Source of the DNA: Phoenix dactylifera
Lineage: Eukaryota; Streptophyta; Magnoliopsida; Arecales; Arecaceae
Reading direction: 5' to 3'
DNA: 64,000 nt
NCBI RefSeq assembly: GCF_009389715.1
Contig: NC_052395.1
Coordinates: 6,844,812-6,908,811 of the forward strand
Shown here one piece after another: positions 10,559 through 20,584 of this stretch; the first letter of the stretch is position 1, and each line of letters starts with the position of its first letter. A program made the position numbers and the translations under genes. The notes beneath the pieces were generated by a model. The model was not told the DNA's origin. It was given only the letters and a program-made list of their open reading frames with translations, and searched no databases.

Positions 10559-12206
10559 CTGGTATTTGGATAGTGGCTGCTCAAGGCACATGACGGGTGA
10601 TAAAGACCAATTTTTCACCCTTGAAGCTAAGAAGGGAGGTGCTGTGACGTTTGGAGACAACAACCAAGGTCACATCATTGGTATTGGTAAAGTTCAAATC
10701 ACCCCTTCTACTTTTATAGATAATGTTAGATATGTTGATGGTCTTAAACATAACTTGTTAAGCATTAGTCAATTATGTGATAAAGGATATGATGTTATGT
10801 TTAAACCATCACTATGTATTATAACAAATCCTAATGATAATAGTTTAGTTTTTAAAGGGATTAGACGTGGAAATGTATATGTTGTAGACCTAGAAGATCT
10901 TGCAAAACATAACCAATGTCTAGTTGTAAATGAAACTAAAGATAATGATGCTAGTTGGTTATGGCACCGTAAGTTAGGTCATGCAAGCATGGACACAATA
11001 ACTAAATTAGTTAAAAGAGACTCCGTGATAGGTTTGCCAAAATTAAAATTTGAAAAGAACAAAATATGTGAGGCATGTCAATTTGGCAAACAATCTAGGA
11101 ACTCTTTTAAATCCATAAAATGTGTCTCTACCTCTAGGCCTCTAGAATTATTACACATGGACCTATTTGGTCCAACTAGAACAACAAGCCTAGGTGGAAA
11201 TAAATATGGCCTAGTTATTGTAGATGATTACTCTAGGTACACATGGGTCATGTTCCTAGCGCATAAGGACCAAGCATTTTCTATGTTTAAGAAGTTCCAT
11301 AAGGAAGTAACAAATGCTAGAGAGTCTTCAGTCATAGCCATTAGAAGTGACCATGGTACCGAATTCGAAAATCAATTATTTGATGAATTTTGTAGTAAAA
11401 AGGGGATAACCCATAATTTTTCTGCACCTAGGACACCACAACAAAATGGAGTTGTGGAAAGGAAAAATAGAACTCTAGAGGAAATGGCGAGAACGATGTT
11501 ATGTGAAAGTAACCTCCCTAAGTACTTTTGGGGAGAAGCCATTAATACTTCCTGCCACATATTAAATAGAGTTTTATTAAGACCCATCATAAAGAAAACA
11601 CCATATGAACTGTGGAAAAACAGAAAACCAAAAGTTAATTACTTTCATGTTTTTGGATGTAGGTGTTTTGTCCATAATAATGGAAAAGATAATCTAGGAA
11701 AATTTGATCCTAAATCTGATGAAGGAATATTCTTAGGTTATTCTACAACTAGTAAAGCCTATAGAGTCTTTAATAAAAGAACCCTAGTTATAGAAGAATC
11801 TATACATGTTGTTTTTGATGACTCTAGTGACATCTCATCTAATAAGAAGGTTAATTTTGATGATGATGTTGAAATACTTGAAGAAAAGATAGATGAGATG
11901 GGATTACAAGATGATAATCAAAAATTGATTGAAGAAACATCATCAAGCCAAGAGCCTATTGTGGATCATGGGCTAACAAAAGCTTGGAGGTATGCTCACG
12001 GGCATCCTAAGGAACTAATTCTAGATGATCCATCACAACTGGTTAGGACTAGAGCATCTCTTAGAAATTTGAATAACCATCTAGCTTTTGTTTCACACTT
12101 TGAGCCCAAACATATAGAAGAAGCCGAAAATGATGTAAATTGGATAAATGCAATGCAAGAAGAACTAAACCAATTTACTAGAATGCGCTGGCAGGATGGG
12201 AGTTAA
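10559..12206 (+). pseudogene. pol: Sirevirus A pol part 1: protease and integrase
   Basis: Opens with the protease site WYLDSGCSRHMTG (10559 onward). Then come the GAG-pre-integrase zinc motif (LWHRKLGHAS ... CEACQFGK), integrase with the catalytic aspartates in LLHMDLFGP and RSDHGTEF and the glutamate in NGVVERKNR, and the start of the RT linker. The frame ends at a TAA (12204) inside what looks like a 37-bp insertion after codons for NQFTR. Downstream the copia sequence resumes (KVWDLVERPSEYP) in another frame. This part would encode protease and integrase but no complete RT. Confidence 0.9.
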
Positions 12207-13664
12207 TTAAGGTCGAGGAAACAAAGTGTGGGATCTAGTAGAGAGACCTTCTGAATATCCAATAATAGGTAGAAAATGGATATATAAAAATAAACTAGAT
12301 GAAAATGGAATTGTTATAAGGAATAAGGCTAGACTAGTAGCAAAGGGTTATAATCAAGAAGAAGGCATAGATTTGATGAAACCTTTGCTCCCGTAGCTAG
12401 ACTTGAGGCGATTAGACTTCTATTAGCATATGCATGCTCTAAGGACTTCAAGCTATATCAAATGGATGTAAAAAGTGCTTTTCTAAATGGGTTTATTAAT
12501 GAGGAGGTGTATGTAGAACAACCTCCTGGTTTTGAAAATCATCAATACCCTAATCATGTGTATAAACTGAACAAAGCACTTTATGGATTAAAACAAGCAC
12601 CTAGAGCATGGTATGAGAGACTTAGTAAATTCCTATTAGAACATGAATTCTCTAGGAGAAATGTAGACACAACATTATTTCTGAAAAAGCAAAACAAAGA
12701 TATGTTATTAGTACAGATTTATGTTGATGATATCATTTTCGGTACTACTAACAATCGCCTCTGCGAAGAGTTTGCTGATTTGATGCAGAGTGAGTTTGAG
12801 ATGAGCATGATGGGAGAGCTGAATTACTTCCTAGGGCTTCAAATCAAACAATCTGAAGGAGGCATCTTCATCAATCAAGCAAAATATATCAAGGAGATGC
12901 TCAAGAAGTTTGATATGGAGGGAAACAAGTCAATCAGCACCCCCATGAGCTCATCATGCAAGTTAGACCAAGATGAATCAGGTAAATCTGTAGATCAAAA
13001 ACTTTATAGAGGTATGATAGGTTCTTTACTGTATCTTACTGCAAGTAGGCCTGATATTATGTTTAGTGTGTGCATGTGTGCTAGATATCAGGCTAATCCT
13101 AAAGAATCACACCTAGCTGCAGTTAAGAGAATCTTTAAATACTTAATTGGAACTAAGAACATAGGGCTGTGGTACTCTAAAGAATCTAGCCTAAACTTAA
13201 TAGGGTACACAGATTCAGACTTCGCTGGATGTAAGCTTGATAGAAAAAGTACCAGCGGGTCTTGTCAATTTCTAGGAGAAAACCTAATCTCATGGTTTAG
13301 CAAGAAACAAAACTCGGTTGCATTATCCACTGCAGAAGCTGAATATGTTGCAGCCGGGAGTTGTTGTGCTCAAATCTTATGGATTAAACAACAATTAGAA
13401 GATTATGGCATTAAACAAGATAAAATTCCCATTAATTGTGATAACACAAGTGCCATAAATCTAACTAAAAATCCAATTCAACACTCAAGAACTAAACACA
13501 TTGAGATAAGACATCACTTCATAAGAGATCATGTATTGAATGGTGATGTGTCACTCCAATTTGTTTGTACTGATAATCAATTAGCAGATATTTTTACAAA
13601 ACCCCTAAGTGAAGAGAGGTTTAGTGTGCTTAGGAGGGGATTAGGAGTGATTGATCCATCCTAG
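12207..13664 (+). pseudogene. pol: Sirevirus A pol part 2: reverse transcriptase and RNase H
   Basis: After the insertion, RT sequence continues to about 12375. There one T seems lost from the codons for GIDFDETFAP, which shifts the frame again. From 12462 the frame is open to the stop at 13662. It carries MDVKSAFLNG, the YVDDIIFG active site, RNase H with YTDSDFAG and STAEAEYVAA, and the C-terminal ADIFTKPL motif. Every catalytic block is present, but the two lesions prevent one continuous polyprotein. The element may need enzymes from a sister copy to move. Confidence 0.9.
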
Positions 13665-13855
13665 TGGGAGTTTCCACTAGATTAATTGATTTTGATGATT
13701 AGAATGTGGTTAAAATAGAGTTTCTATCCAATGATCATCAAATCAGATCCCAATTAGGTGATTTTCCCTCATTTGGCACGGTTATAGCATGATTTTTAGG
13801 TGCGTGCCAAGGTTAGAGACGACTCGAGTAAGTTTCAGAGCCGGCTCCTAAGGGG

Positions 13856-14031
13856 GAGTCGACTCGCGCATTTGCGGGAGTCGACTCGCAAAGATGGCAG
13901 CTGAGGGGGAGTCGACTCGCACACTGTCGGGAGTCGACTCGAAGTCTACATGCGCTAACAGAGAGTCGACTCGCGCATATTCTGGAGTCGACTCGAGGTC
14001 GAGTCGACTCGCGACTCAGGGGAGTCGACTC
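13856..14031 (+). repeat. Second GAGTCGACTC array, between RNase H and the envelope-like ORF
   Basis: Eight perfect copies start at 13856, 13878, 13909, 13931, 13963, 13985, 14001 and 14022. Several pairs are 21-22 bp apart. The array lies 250 bp upstream of the ATG of the envelope-like ORF, in the otherwise non-coding gap 13665-14280. An equivalent array sits at the same place in Sirevirus B. Confidence 0.92.
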
Positions 14032-14280
14032 GCAGTCGGGATCCGACTTTTTAACCCTAGGTTTGTCGTTTCGCAAACACTTTTCCTCAAGCCGCCACTG
14101 TTCACAAAGCCCTAGAGCCGACTCCTAGGTCATCCCCGATCGTCTCCAAGCCCTTTTTCCGTCGATTCTTCGCCGGACATTGAGTTTCCGTCCGTTCCTA
14201 GGTCATTTCCGGTCCGTCCCGAGCTTCCTCTGTCGGTTCTTCACCGTCCTCTAGGTATTTTTCTTCCCGTTTAGGTCAAG

Positions 14281-15870
14281 ATGCCTCGTAAGACCGTCGT
14301 TAGGAAGAGGTCCCATCCCGAGGCCGGTCCCGAGCGACGCTCCAAGGCGCGGCACGATCCCGCGAGGCAACCACCTCCGGATCGTTCCCCGCCTAGGGTG
14401 GTTCTCGTTAGGCCGTTGGCCGGGAAGGCCATCACCTCCGGGAGGTTTGTTGATTTCGACTATCTCTCCCGGGAGGGGTTCACCATAGGCGATAGGCTTG
14501 GAGCCCAGGGCCTAGAGTACTTCCTCACCTTGGACCTTTCCACCTATCCTGGCCTAGTTCAAGAGTTTTACAGTACCGTCCATCGGGGAGATGGAGGTAT
14601 CGAGGGTACGGTAGTAGGTGTCCCGTTGCGTGTCACAGAGGACCTCATTGCCCATATCCTTCACCTTCCATTAGTAGGGGTGGCTCCTGCACACCCTGAG
14701 GATAGAGTTGCGGCCCTTACGGTCGTCTTAGGGCATCCACCTCAGTCCCCCCTAGATGAGGTATCTGCTAGCTCACTTCCTATTGAAGTGAGAATCCTTT
14801 TGAGCATTCTGTCCAGGTCCATCTTCCCTAAGACAGGGAGATTTGATTTTGTGAATGAGAGGGACTTAGCTATTATGTCTTATATCCTTCAGGACACCCC
14901 GATCAACTTCCCAAAGCTCATTTATAGGTATATGTGTGAGCCCCTAGATAGACCTAGGCTCTCACTCCCATACGGGATGTTATTCACTCTTCTTTTTAGG
15001 CAGTACGAGATTTCCATTCCTGAGAGGGAACCCTCTCGTGCCTTGCGATGGACTGATCGCTTGTGTACGGGGACTATGCACAGGATGGGATTTCGGAAGA
15101 GAGAAGGGATCTGGATTAGGAAGTCTACTCTCACTGCTCAGACCACCAGACCATCACCCAGTCCTGAGCCAGATTCAGACTACCCAGACCTTCCAGACCA
15201 TCCAGACCTCCCATCCACTCCTCCTGCTCCTACCACCTTTGCCGGACCTTCCTCCTCAGCTACACCATCTATGAAGGTTCGGATTGATCCAGAGCAGCTC
15301 CGGGAGCTGCGGCAGGAGATCGTCCGAGATCTGAGGGACGAGCTGCTTCGGGAGCTCCGAGGTGCGGTGCCTGCTCCCACTCCTGCACCTGTATCTTCTC
15401 AGTTGGTCCCTTCCTTGACAGCCGTGACTGACATGACGGTTCATGTACGGGAAGAGATCTACAATATCCGGAGTTTGGTCCAGGCCCAGTTCCAAAGCAT
15501 GAATGAGGTCACGAGCTCCACTCGACAGATGCGAGAGGAGATAGGTCGTGACATGCACACCACCACCGAGGGGGCCGAGCGCTTGTCGAATGTACTCATC
15601 GACAAGCTGGACGCACTACAGACATCGGTGACTGGGCTTCAGGCGTCGGTGATAGAGCTCTCCACTACACATAGCAGAGCCACCACGTCTATTATCACGC
15701 AGCTCGGACATGTGACAGATGCAGTCACCCTCCTCATGGAGCAGAGCCGATTGAGAGGAGGAGCACCATCCTCGAGAGGAGGTGCCACATCCTCGAGAGG
15801 AGGAGCCACACCCTCCAGAGGAGGAGATGCATCCTCGAGAGGGGGAGCCTCATCCTCGAGGAGGCCATAG
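14281..15870 (+). CDS. Sirevirus A envelope-like / additional ORF protein, intact
   Basis: 529 residues, starting at an ATG after a long GC-rich leader. It sits between pol and the 3' LTR, where Sireviruses carry their so-called envelope-like ORF; its true role is not established. Residues 1-60 are basic and proline-rich. Residues about 60-285 form a conserved globular domain (starting FVDFDYLSREGF) shared with Sirevirus B. Next is a proline/serine/threonine-rich linker (about 285-335). Residues about 340-500 are charged and helical, a likely coiled coil. The C-terminus is a 7-residue repeat rich in SSRGGA, giving five RGG triplets. I see no clear signal peptide or strong transmembrane segment, so a true envelope role is doubtful. 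It is markedly more GC-rich than gag and pol. Confidence 0.85.
   Translation: MPRKTVVRKRSHPEAGPERRSKARHDPARQPPPDRSPPRVVLVRPLAGKAITSGRFVDFDYLSREGFTIGDRLGAQGLEYFLTLDLSTYPGLVQEFYSTVHRGDGGIEGTVVGVPLRVTEDLIAHILHLPLVGVAPAHPEDRVAALTVVLGHPPQSPLDEVSASSLPIEVRILLSILSRSIFPKTGRFDFVNERDLAIMSYILQDTPINFPKLIYRYMCEPLDRPRLSLPYGMLFTLLFRQYEISIPEREPSRALRWTDRLCTGTMHRMGFRKREGIWIRKSTLTAQTTRPSPSPEPDSDYPDLPDHPDLPSTPPAPTTFAGPSSSATPSMKVRIDPEQLRELRQEIVRDLRDELLRELRGAVPAPTPAPVSSQLVPSLTAVTDMTVHVREEIYNIRSLVQAQFQSMNEVTSSTRQMREEIGRDMHTTTEGAERLSNVLIDKLDALQTSVTGLQASVIELSTTHSRATTSIITQLGHVTDAVTLLMEQSRLRGGAPSSRGGATSSRGGATPSRGGDASSRGGASSSRRP
15760..15860 (+). repeat. 21-bp coding tandem repeat (RGG box)
   Basis: About five tandem units related to TCCTCGAGAGGAGGTGCCACA encode SSRGGAT-like heptapeptides at the end of the envelope-like protein. 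They form an RGG-box tail of a kind often found in RNA-binding proteins. Confidence 0.85.
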
Positions 15871-16652
15871 ATGTTTTTGTGTGATGTATTGTTTTACCTT
15901 ACTTATTGTATGCTCAAATGTGTTCACATTCATATCAATACAATGAGTAGACATTTTATCTTCAATTATGTGCCATTTGTTGATTGTGCCATTGATTGTG
16001 TGTGATTACCTCCTTTTTGGTATGATGACAAAAAGGGGGAGAAATATGTATAAAATATGGTAAAATATGTAAAAGGGGAGAAATATTGAAAAAAATATGT
16101 AAAAGAAATCAATGGAAATAAATAAAACGATAAACTCTTAAAAACACACACAAATTTGTTCTAAGTGGATTCGGTACCTCGAGGCTCATTATCTCTCTTT
16201 TGAGGCTCCTAATGGAGTAATCTTCAGAATCTATTCAAGGGATATTCGGAGATTAGCTGAATCCTACTCAAGAACAAATTGACAGATTTTTCCTCTAAAA
16301 AGATAAAATTCAGTTCAAAAAAAAAAAAAAAAAAACTTCAAAGCATGAAGAGGAAATTCAGAAAATCAAAATATAGTTGAATGCATATGTTGAGGGGGAG
16401 AATCTGAATTTTAATCAAGCTAAATCATTAATGACATATAAGCCAAACAATTGATTGCATAATATGAAGGCTTATATAATTCCAAATGAAAGGGGGAGCT
16501 TTAACTCCGAAATTTAATGTTTCACTCCTTTCAAACTTGGATAAATTAAATTATCAGACATTTGAATTCATTTATGGATTTTACTTCATTGTTTTATGAG
16601 CAATTCATTTTACATATACTCAAAGTTTTGTCATCATCAAAAAGGGGGAGAT
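15871..16652 (+). other. Sirevirus A 3' non-coding region with repeated polypurine tracts
   Basis: No gene. It holds at least five purine tracts of the form AAAAGGGGGAGA: near 16031-16042, 16071-16080, 16391-16400, 16490-16498 and the final one at 16639-16652 beside the LTR. The first and last share the context GATGACAAAAAGGGGGAG / TCATCAAAAAGGGGGAG. Multiple polypurine tracts are a known Sirevirus trait. An A-run lies at 16317-16336. Confidence 0.8.
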
Positions 16653-18621
16653 TGTGGAGTGATTGATTAAAACCCCATTTGATTTTGATGAGCTCAAAGC
16701 AATTGAGTATATCTTGTGATTACTAATGAATTCAATTGAGTGTTTCAGTGAAAATCCTGTCCAAGTGTTTCTAGACTTGGTTCATAGTATTTTGGATAAG
16801 TTAAGAAGTCTGCATGAACCAATGTCTGAGACTCGAGTCGACTCCCGAGTATCACGAGTCGACTCCAAGCGTATCAAGTTCACTGGCACGAGCTCGAGTC
16901 GACTCCAGATTAGTACGAGTCGACTCCGACTGAGAACAGAAAGAAGAACAGAAAGCTTCATCTCAGAACCTGTCAACGAGTCGACTCCTGAAGTGCGCGA
17001 GTCGACTCCAATGTTCACCGAGTCGACTCCAGGGAAGTAAGAGTCGACTCCAAGCAGTCACAGGCAGAAAAGTCAGAGAGCAGTTTTCGGGTCTGAGATT
17101 CGAGTCGACTCCAGTGGAACGCGAGTCGACTCCGATGGTTGGCAGGTCGACTCCAAAGAAGGTAAGAGTCGACTCTCAGAGGAACACAAGGAAAAAGTCA
17201 GAGAACGATTTTCGGACTCTGAGATTCGAGTCGACTCCCGCAGTACACGAGTCGACTCCGAGACTGAGCGACCATCAACAGACAGAAGACCATGTTACTG
17301 CCTCTGAGATTCGAGTCGACTCACAGACAGCTCGAGTCGACTCCAAGACAAGCTACACGTCAAAAGGCAGAAGACCAACTTTCGGAAACTGAGAGCCGAG
17401 TCAACTCCAAGGAGGTTCGAGTCGACTCCAAGACTGGATGAGCCAAACGACAGAGAATCGAGAGTTCGGGCTCTGAGATTCGAGTCGACTCCCAGGACAG
17501 TCGAGTCGACTCGAGTGGACAAAATTCAAATTTGGATCCACGGACTTCAGTGGATGAGCCGACTCCAAAAATTGCCAGGTCAACTCCAGAAGTTGGCGAG
17601 TCGACTCCAGGTCAAGACGAGTCGACTCCCAGTCAAGACGGCAACTTTAATTCAAATTTGGAACAGTTGCCGAGTCGACTCCGGAAAAGCGTGAGTCGAC
17701 TCCTGCTACAGCCGAGTCGACTCCTGATCGCGCGAGTCGACTCCAACCCACCAACGGTCATATTGTCAGGCTGCGCAGAGTGTGCAGAACGGCCAGAAAA
17801 AGCAGAGTAACGGCTAGTTTCCGTGGGGGTTGGCTTAAATAGCCACAGAGGACTGTAGCAAGGTAGAGAACAGATATTCCACTCCAAGCATTCAAGTTTT
17901 CAAGCTCTCCAAGTGCTCTTAAACGAAAAAGGGGAGATCTGCATTTACTGCTCCAACAACTTCTTCCCAACAATCAAAGCTTCCTCCTCCTGCATTCAAG
18001 TCGACCACTCTTTCAAGAGGAGACCGGAGTTCCAGAAGCCATACCTCTTCACCAGCTTAAAAGTGTTTGAGGGCTTCTAACTCCTTTACGATTATATTGT
18101 CTTAAATCTGCTTTTTGAGAAGCTATTTTCTGTTTTCTTCTATCTCTTGTATTTACTTGATTCAATCGGGGGATTGAATCAAGGGGTTTAAGGTTGGTTG
18201 GTGAGCCAAGTTAAAACCAACGTGTGTAAGGGTTTGATTGTGAGCCCGAGAAAACAATCGGGGTTGGTTCTAGTCGGTGAGCCTGGGAAAACCGACCGAG
18301 TTCGTTGTGAGCTCGTAAAACAACAAGTTTGGTTGTGAGCTTGCAAAACAACCGGCTGTAATCCAAGGGGGTTATAGTGAAATTCCCAAGTGAGACTTGG
18401 GGAGTGGACGTAGGAGCAAGGGTTAGCTCCGAACCACTATAAAACTTTGTGTTTGTAGTGCATTGTCTCTCATCTCCTTCCCCGCACATTACTCACAGCA
18501 CTAGGCTTTAATTAAATAACTTGCTATAGTTTTTAATTAATCATCCACAAAGTTTTAATTAGCCAAATTATATTAAAAACCCAATTCACCCCCCCCTCTT
18601 GGGTTGTCTATCTGGGCAACA
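16653..18621 (+). repeat. 3' LTR of Sirevirus A
   Basis: 1,969 bp, nearly identical to 6712-8679. One palindrome copy is changed to GAGTCAACTC (near 17398). Other differences include CCGGAAAAGCG, GTGGGGGTT and one extra C near 18590. The GAGTCGACTC array occupies 16835-17743. Confidence 0.95.
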
Positions 18622-18626
18622 TTGTT

Positions 18627-18892
18627 CTATCCCATTCAGTACACCTCAAAGTTGGGAAACAGAGTTTACGTAGAAAAAATAATTTACGCGGTCACACTAA
18701 CAAAAAAAAAAAATATTGTAAATGGCACAAATTATTAGATAATTTTTAAAATTATTCTGACAAAGAAAATAATTGTCTATAAAAGTAACTTCATTTATTG
18801 CTGGCATCAACAACAACACAAACAAGCTTTTATTATACCCATCACACCATACTCAAAACAGAACTAGAAGAGTCGACCCAACCCAAGACCCT
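18627..18892 (-). other. 3' flank of OBAP1
   Basis: AT-rich DNA directly after the OBAP1 stop codon. It would hold the 3' UTR and polyadenylation signals. No other feature recognised. Confidence 0.5.
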
Positions 18893-19811
18893 TCATGGAA
18901 ACGGAGCCCTGCGCTTCATGTCCGTCTCCACCACGTCCACTTTAAAACCCTTCCCATGCTGCTTCCAGTAGTCGGCATTCGGGTGGATCCACTCGGGCTC
19001 CTCCATCTCCAGCCTCGACTCCTTGAGTTCCTCGGTCGATATCTTGTACCTCTCGTCCCGGCTCTTCACCAGGTCGGGCCGCACCGAGCCCGAGCCCACC
19101 CCCTGGGGCGACATCATGAGGGCGGGCGCGCCCATCGGCAGGCGGTCGCCCCGGTCCACCTGCCAGGTGCACCAGAACTTACCATAGCTCTTGGTCATCC
19201 ATTCCAGCTCCGGCTTTTCTAACATCTCCGGGACACCAGGGCTCACCCACAGCCCAGACTTGATCTCGTAGGCATGGGAGTGCCACAGCTTCTGCTCCTC
19301 CGAAGGCAGCGTCTCAAAAATTCGATGAGGCACGACGTACTCCACACCTGCCACCGAGGATGCAATTCAATCACGTACTAAAACCCATAAAGCTACGGAT
19401 GTCAATCACCACACAATTTCGTTTACTTTGTTTCCTTGGAGAACTTCAAATAGTTGGTGTTTTAAAAGGGAAGGGAGAATACTAATATATGCATAATAAC
19501 TAGAAGGAGACGGAGGATATACCGATAAGGTGGGCCGATGGCTGATCGGAGTCATACACGGCGCACTGGAGGAAGTCCTGGTTGACGCGGGAGACGTAGT
19601 GGTGGGTCTCAATCTGACGGCCGAGATCGTGCCCGTACAGGGCGAAGCTGCACGCGTGCTGCTTCATCTGCCGCACCGGCTTCAACGTCTGCAGCATCGA
19701 CGCCCCCTTCTCCACCAGCTTCGTCGCCACCGACATCGGCCTCCCCGGCGGCGTGCCGCCTTCTCCGCCGGCCACCGGCGTGGGCCCCGGCTTCTCGTCG
19801 CTTGAGGCCAT
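18893..19811 (-). CDS. OBAP1A: Oil body-associated protein 1 (OBAP1, DUF1264), two exons
   Basis: Exon 1 is 19523-19811 and exon 2 is 18893-19347. The intron 19348-19522 has GT-AG ends and splits a glycine codon. The 247-residue product matches plant OBAP1A proteins across its length (for example KQHACSFALYGHDLGRQIE, SRVNQDFLQCAVYD, LPMGAPALMMSPQG). From family knowledge, OBAP1 is a seed protein found on oil bodies and needed for their normal size and stability. It has no catalytic motif. The start is the ATG giving MASSDEKPG, the family N-terminus; an in-frame ATG farther upstream (19946) would add residues not seen in the family. No lesions are seen, so I take it as functional. The flanks are transposons on both sides. 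Confidence 0.93.
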
Positions 19812-19905
19812 ACTCCTCTCTTCTCCTTGCAATGGCTCGACCCAGTGGAAACAGCCATTTAGGAGGTTTCGGGGTCTAGTTATGGGAACGAAGAAGCGGA
19901 GTTGA

Positions 19906-19950
19906 ATGCCACGTGCATAGTTTGTGTACCACGTGGCACATCGCATGCAC
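19906..19950 (-). promoter_or_regulatory. G-box/ABRE pair and RY motif upstream of OBAP1
   Basis: CACGTG occurs at 19910-19915 and 19930-19935. GCATGCA, the core of an RY element, is at 19943-19949. They lie 99-138 bp upstream of the OBAP1 start codon. In seed genes G-box/ABRE elements are bound by bZIP (ABI5-type) factors and RY by B3 (ABI3/FUS3-type) factors. This fits expression during seed filling, which is an inference. I see no clear TATA box in the short interval before the ATG. Confidence 0.65.
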
Positions 19951-20162
19951 GATATGTGGCATCTAACGCCTGGAATTCTATTGTATTCTCTGCATTGAAA
20001 ACTTTACACATTTGGTTTTATCCTTAGGCGGCAAGAATGCAAGCAGGTTGGGTTGCATGGGGCTCGGTTTGACGGAGAGCTGAGTCCATTTGGCTTCGGA
20101 TATACAATTAGAATCTGGATCCAAGTTTAAACACTATTTATTTTCTGTTGTAATCTGAGCAG

Positions 20163-20262
20163 ACTTTTTGAGCCAGCCCCCCTTGGCATCACTTCTATGG
20201 ATGAGCTTGAATCATGCGAGAAATTCCTCATGGAGGCCTTAAGGCGTGCGGCAGAGAGAAAG
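20163..20262 (+). pseudogene. Isolated exon-like fragment, possibly MIKC*-type MADS K-like region
   Basis: A 100-bp open stretch is preceded by a pyrimidine-rich acceptor ending GAGCAG and followed by a donor GTAGGT. It encodes a helical segment containing MDELESCEKFLMEALRRAAE. The pattern (E-L-x-x-C-E-K-x-L-x-x-x-L-x-R-x-x-E-R-K) resembles the second half of MIKC*-type MADS-box proteins, as I recall them. No neighbouring exons are visible, so it is a stranded gene fragment or one exon of a gene with far-off parts. The family assignment is tentative. Confidence 0.35.
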
Positions 20263-20269
20263 GTAGGTC

Positions 20270-20425
20270 CATATATATACATGCACATATATACATACAA
20301 CATACATACATACAAACATACATGCATGCATCCATGTCTATATATATATAGATATATACTTATATATATATATGTATATAAATATATGTATATATGTATA
20401 TAAATATGTGTATATGTGTGTATGA
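20270..20425. repeat. TA/CA-rich microsatellite
   Basis: Imperfect ATAC, ATAT and TGTATA repeats. Non-coding despite short open frames. Confidence 0.85.
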
Positions 20426-20584
20426 CACAAATTAATAAAATCATGAAATAAGAAAGTGTTATGAAATATTGCCCAGCCGTTAAGTGTCAATTAGCTATGA
20501 AAACTTCAAATTTGTTGCAATATTATCCAATCGTTTATCTTCGTTACAAAATGCTATCACGTGACACTACAAGAAAACTCATCT

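Larger units (their letters stand above)
6712..18621 (+). mobile_element. Sirevirus-type Ty1-copia retrotransposon, young and nearly complete (Sirevirus A)
   Basis: An 11.9-kb element with 1.97-kb LTRs (TGTGGAGTG...GGGCAACA) and an exact 5-bp target duplication TTGTT (6707-6711 and 18622-18626). The primer-binding site TGGTATCAGAGCC is at 8682-8694. The final polypurine tract AAAAAGGGGGAGAT abuts the 3' LTR. Order: gag, protease-integrase-RT-RNase H, then an extra envelope-like ORF. That extra ORF, the long Gag with a coiled coil and several polypurine tracts place it in the Sirevirus (Maximus/SIRE) lineage. By eye the two LTRs differ at only about five substitutions and one length change, so the insertion is recent. 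Confidence 0.96.

Noticed and set aside
18942..19805. Long alternative frames over OBAP1 (19530-19805 plus strand, 18942-19172 minus strand)
   Set aside because: Shadow frames of GC-rich exons. The OBAP1 frame has family homology and correct splice sites.
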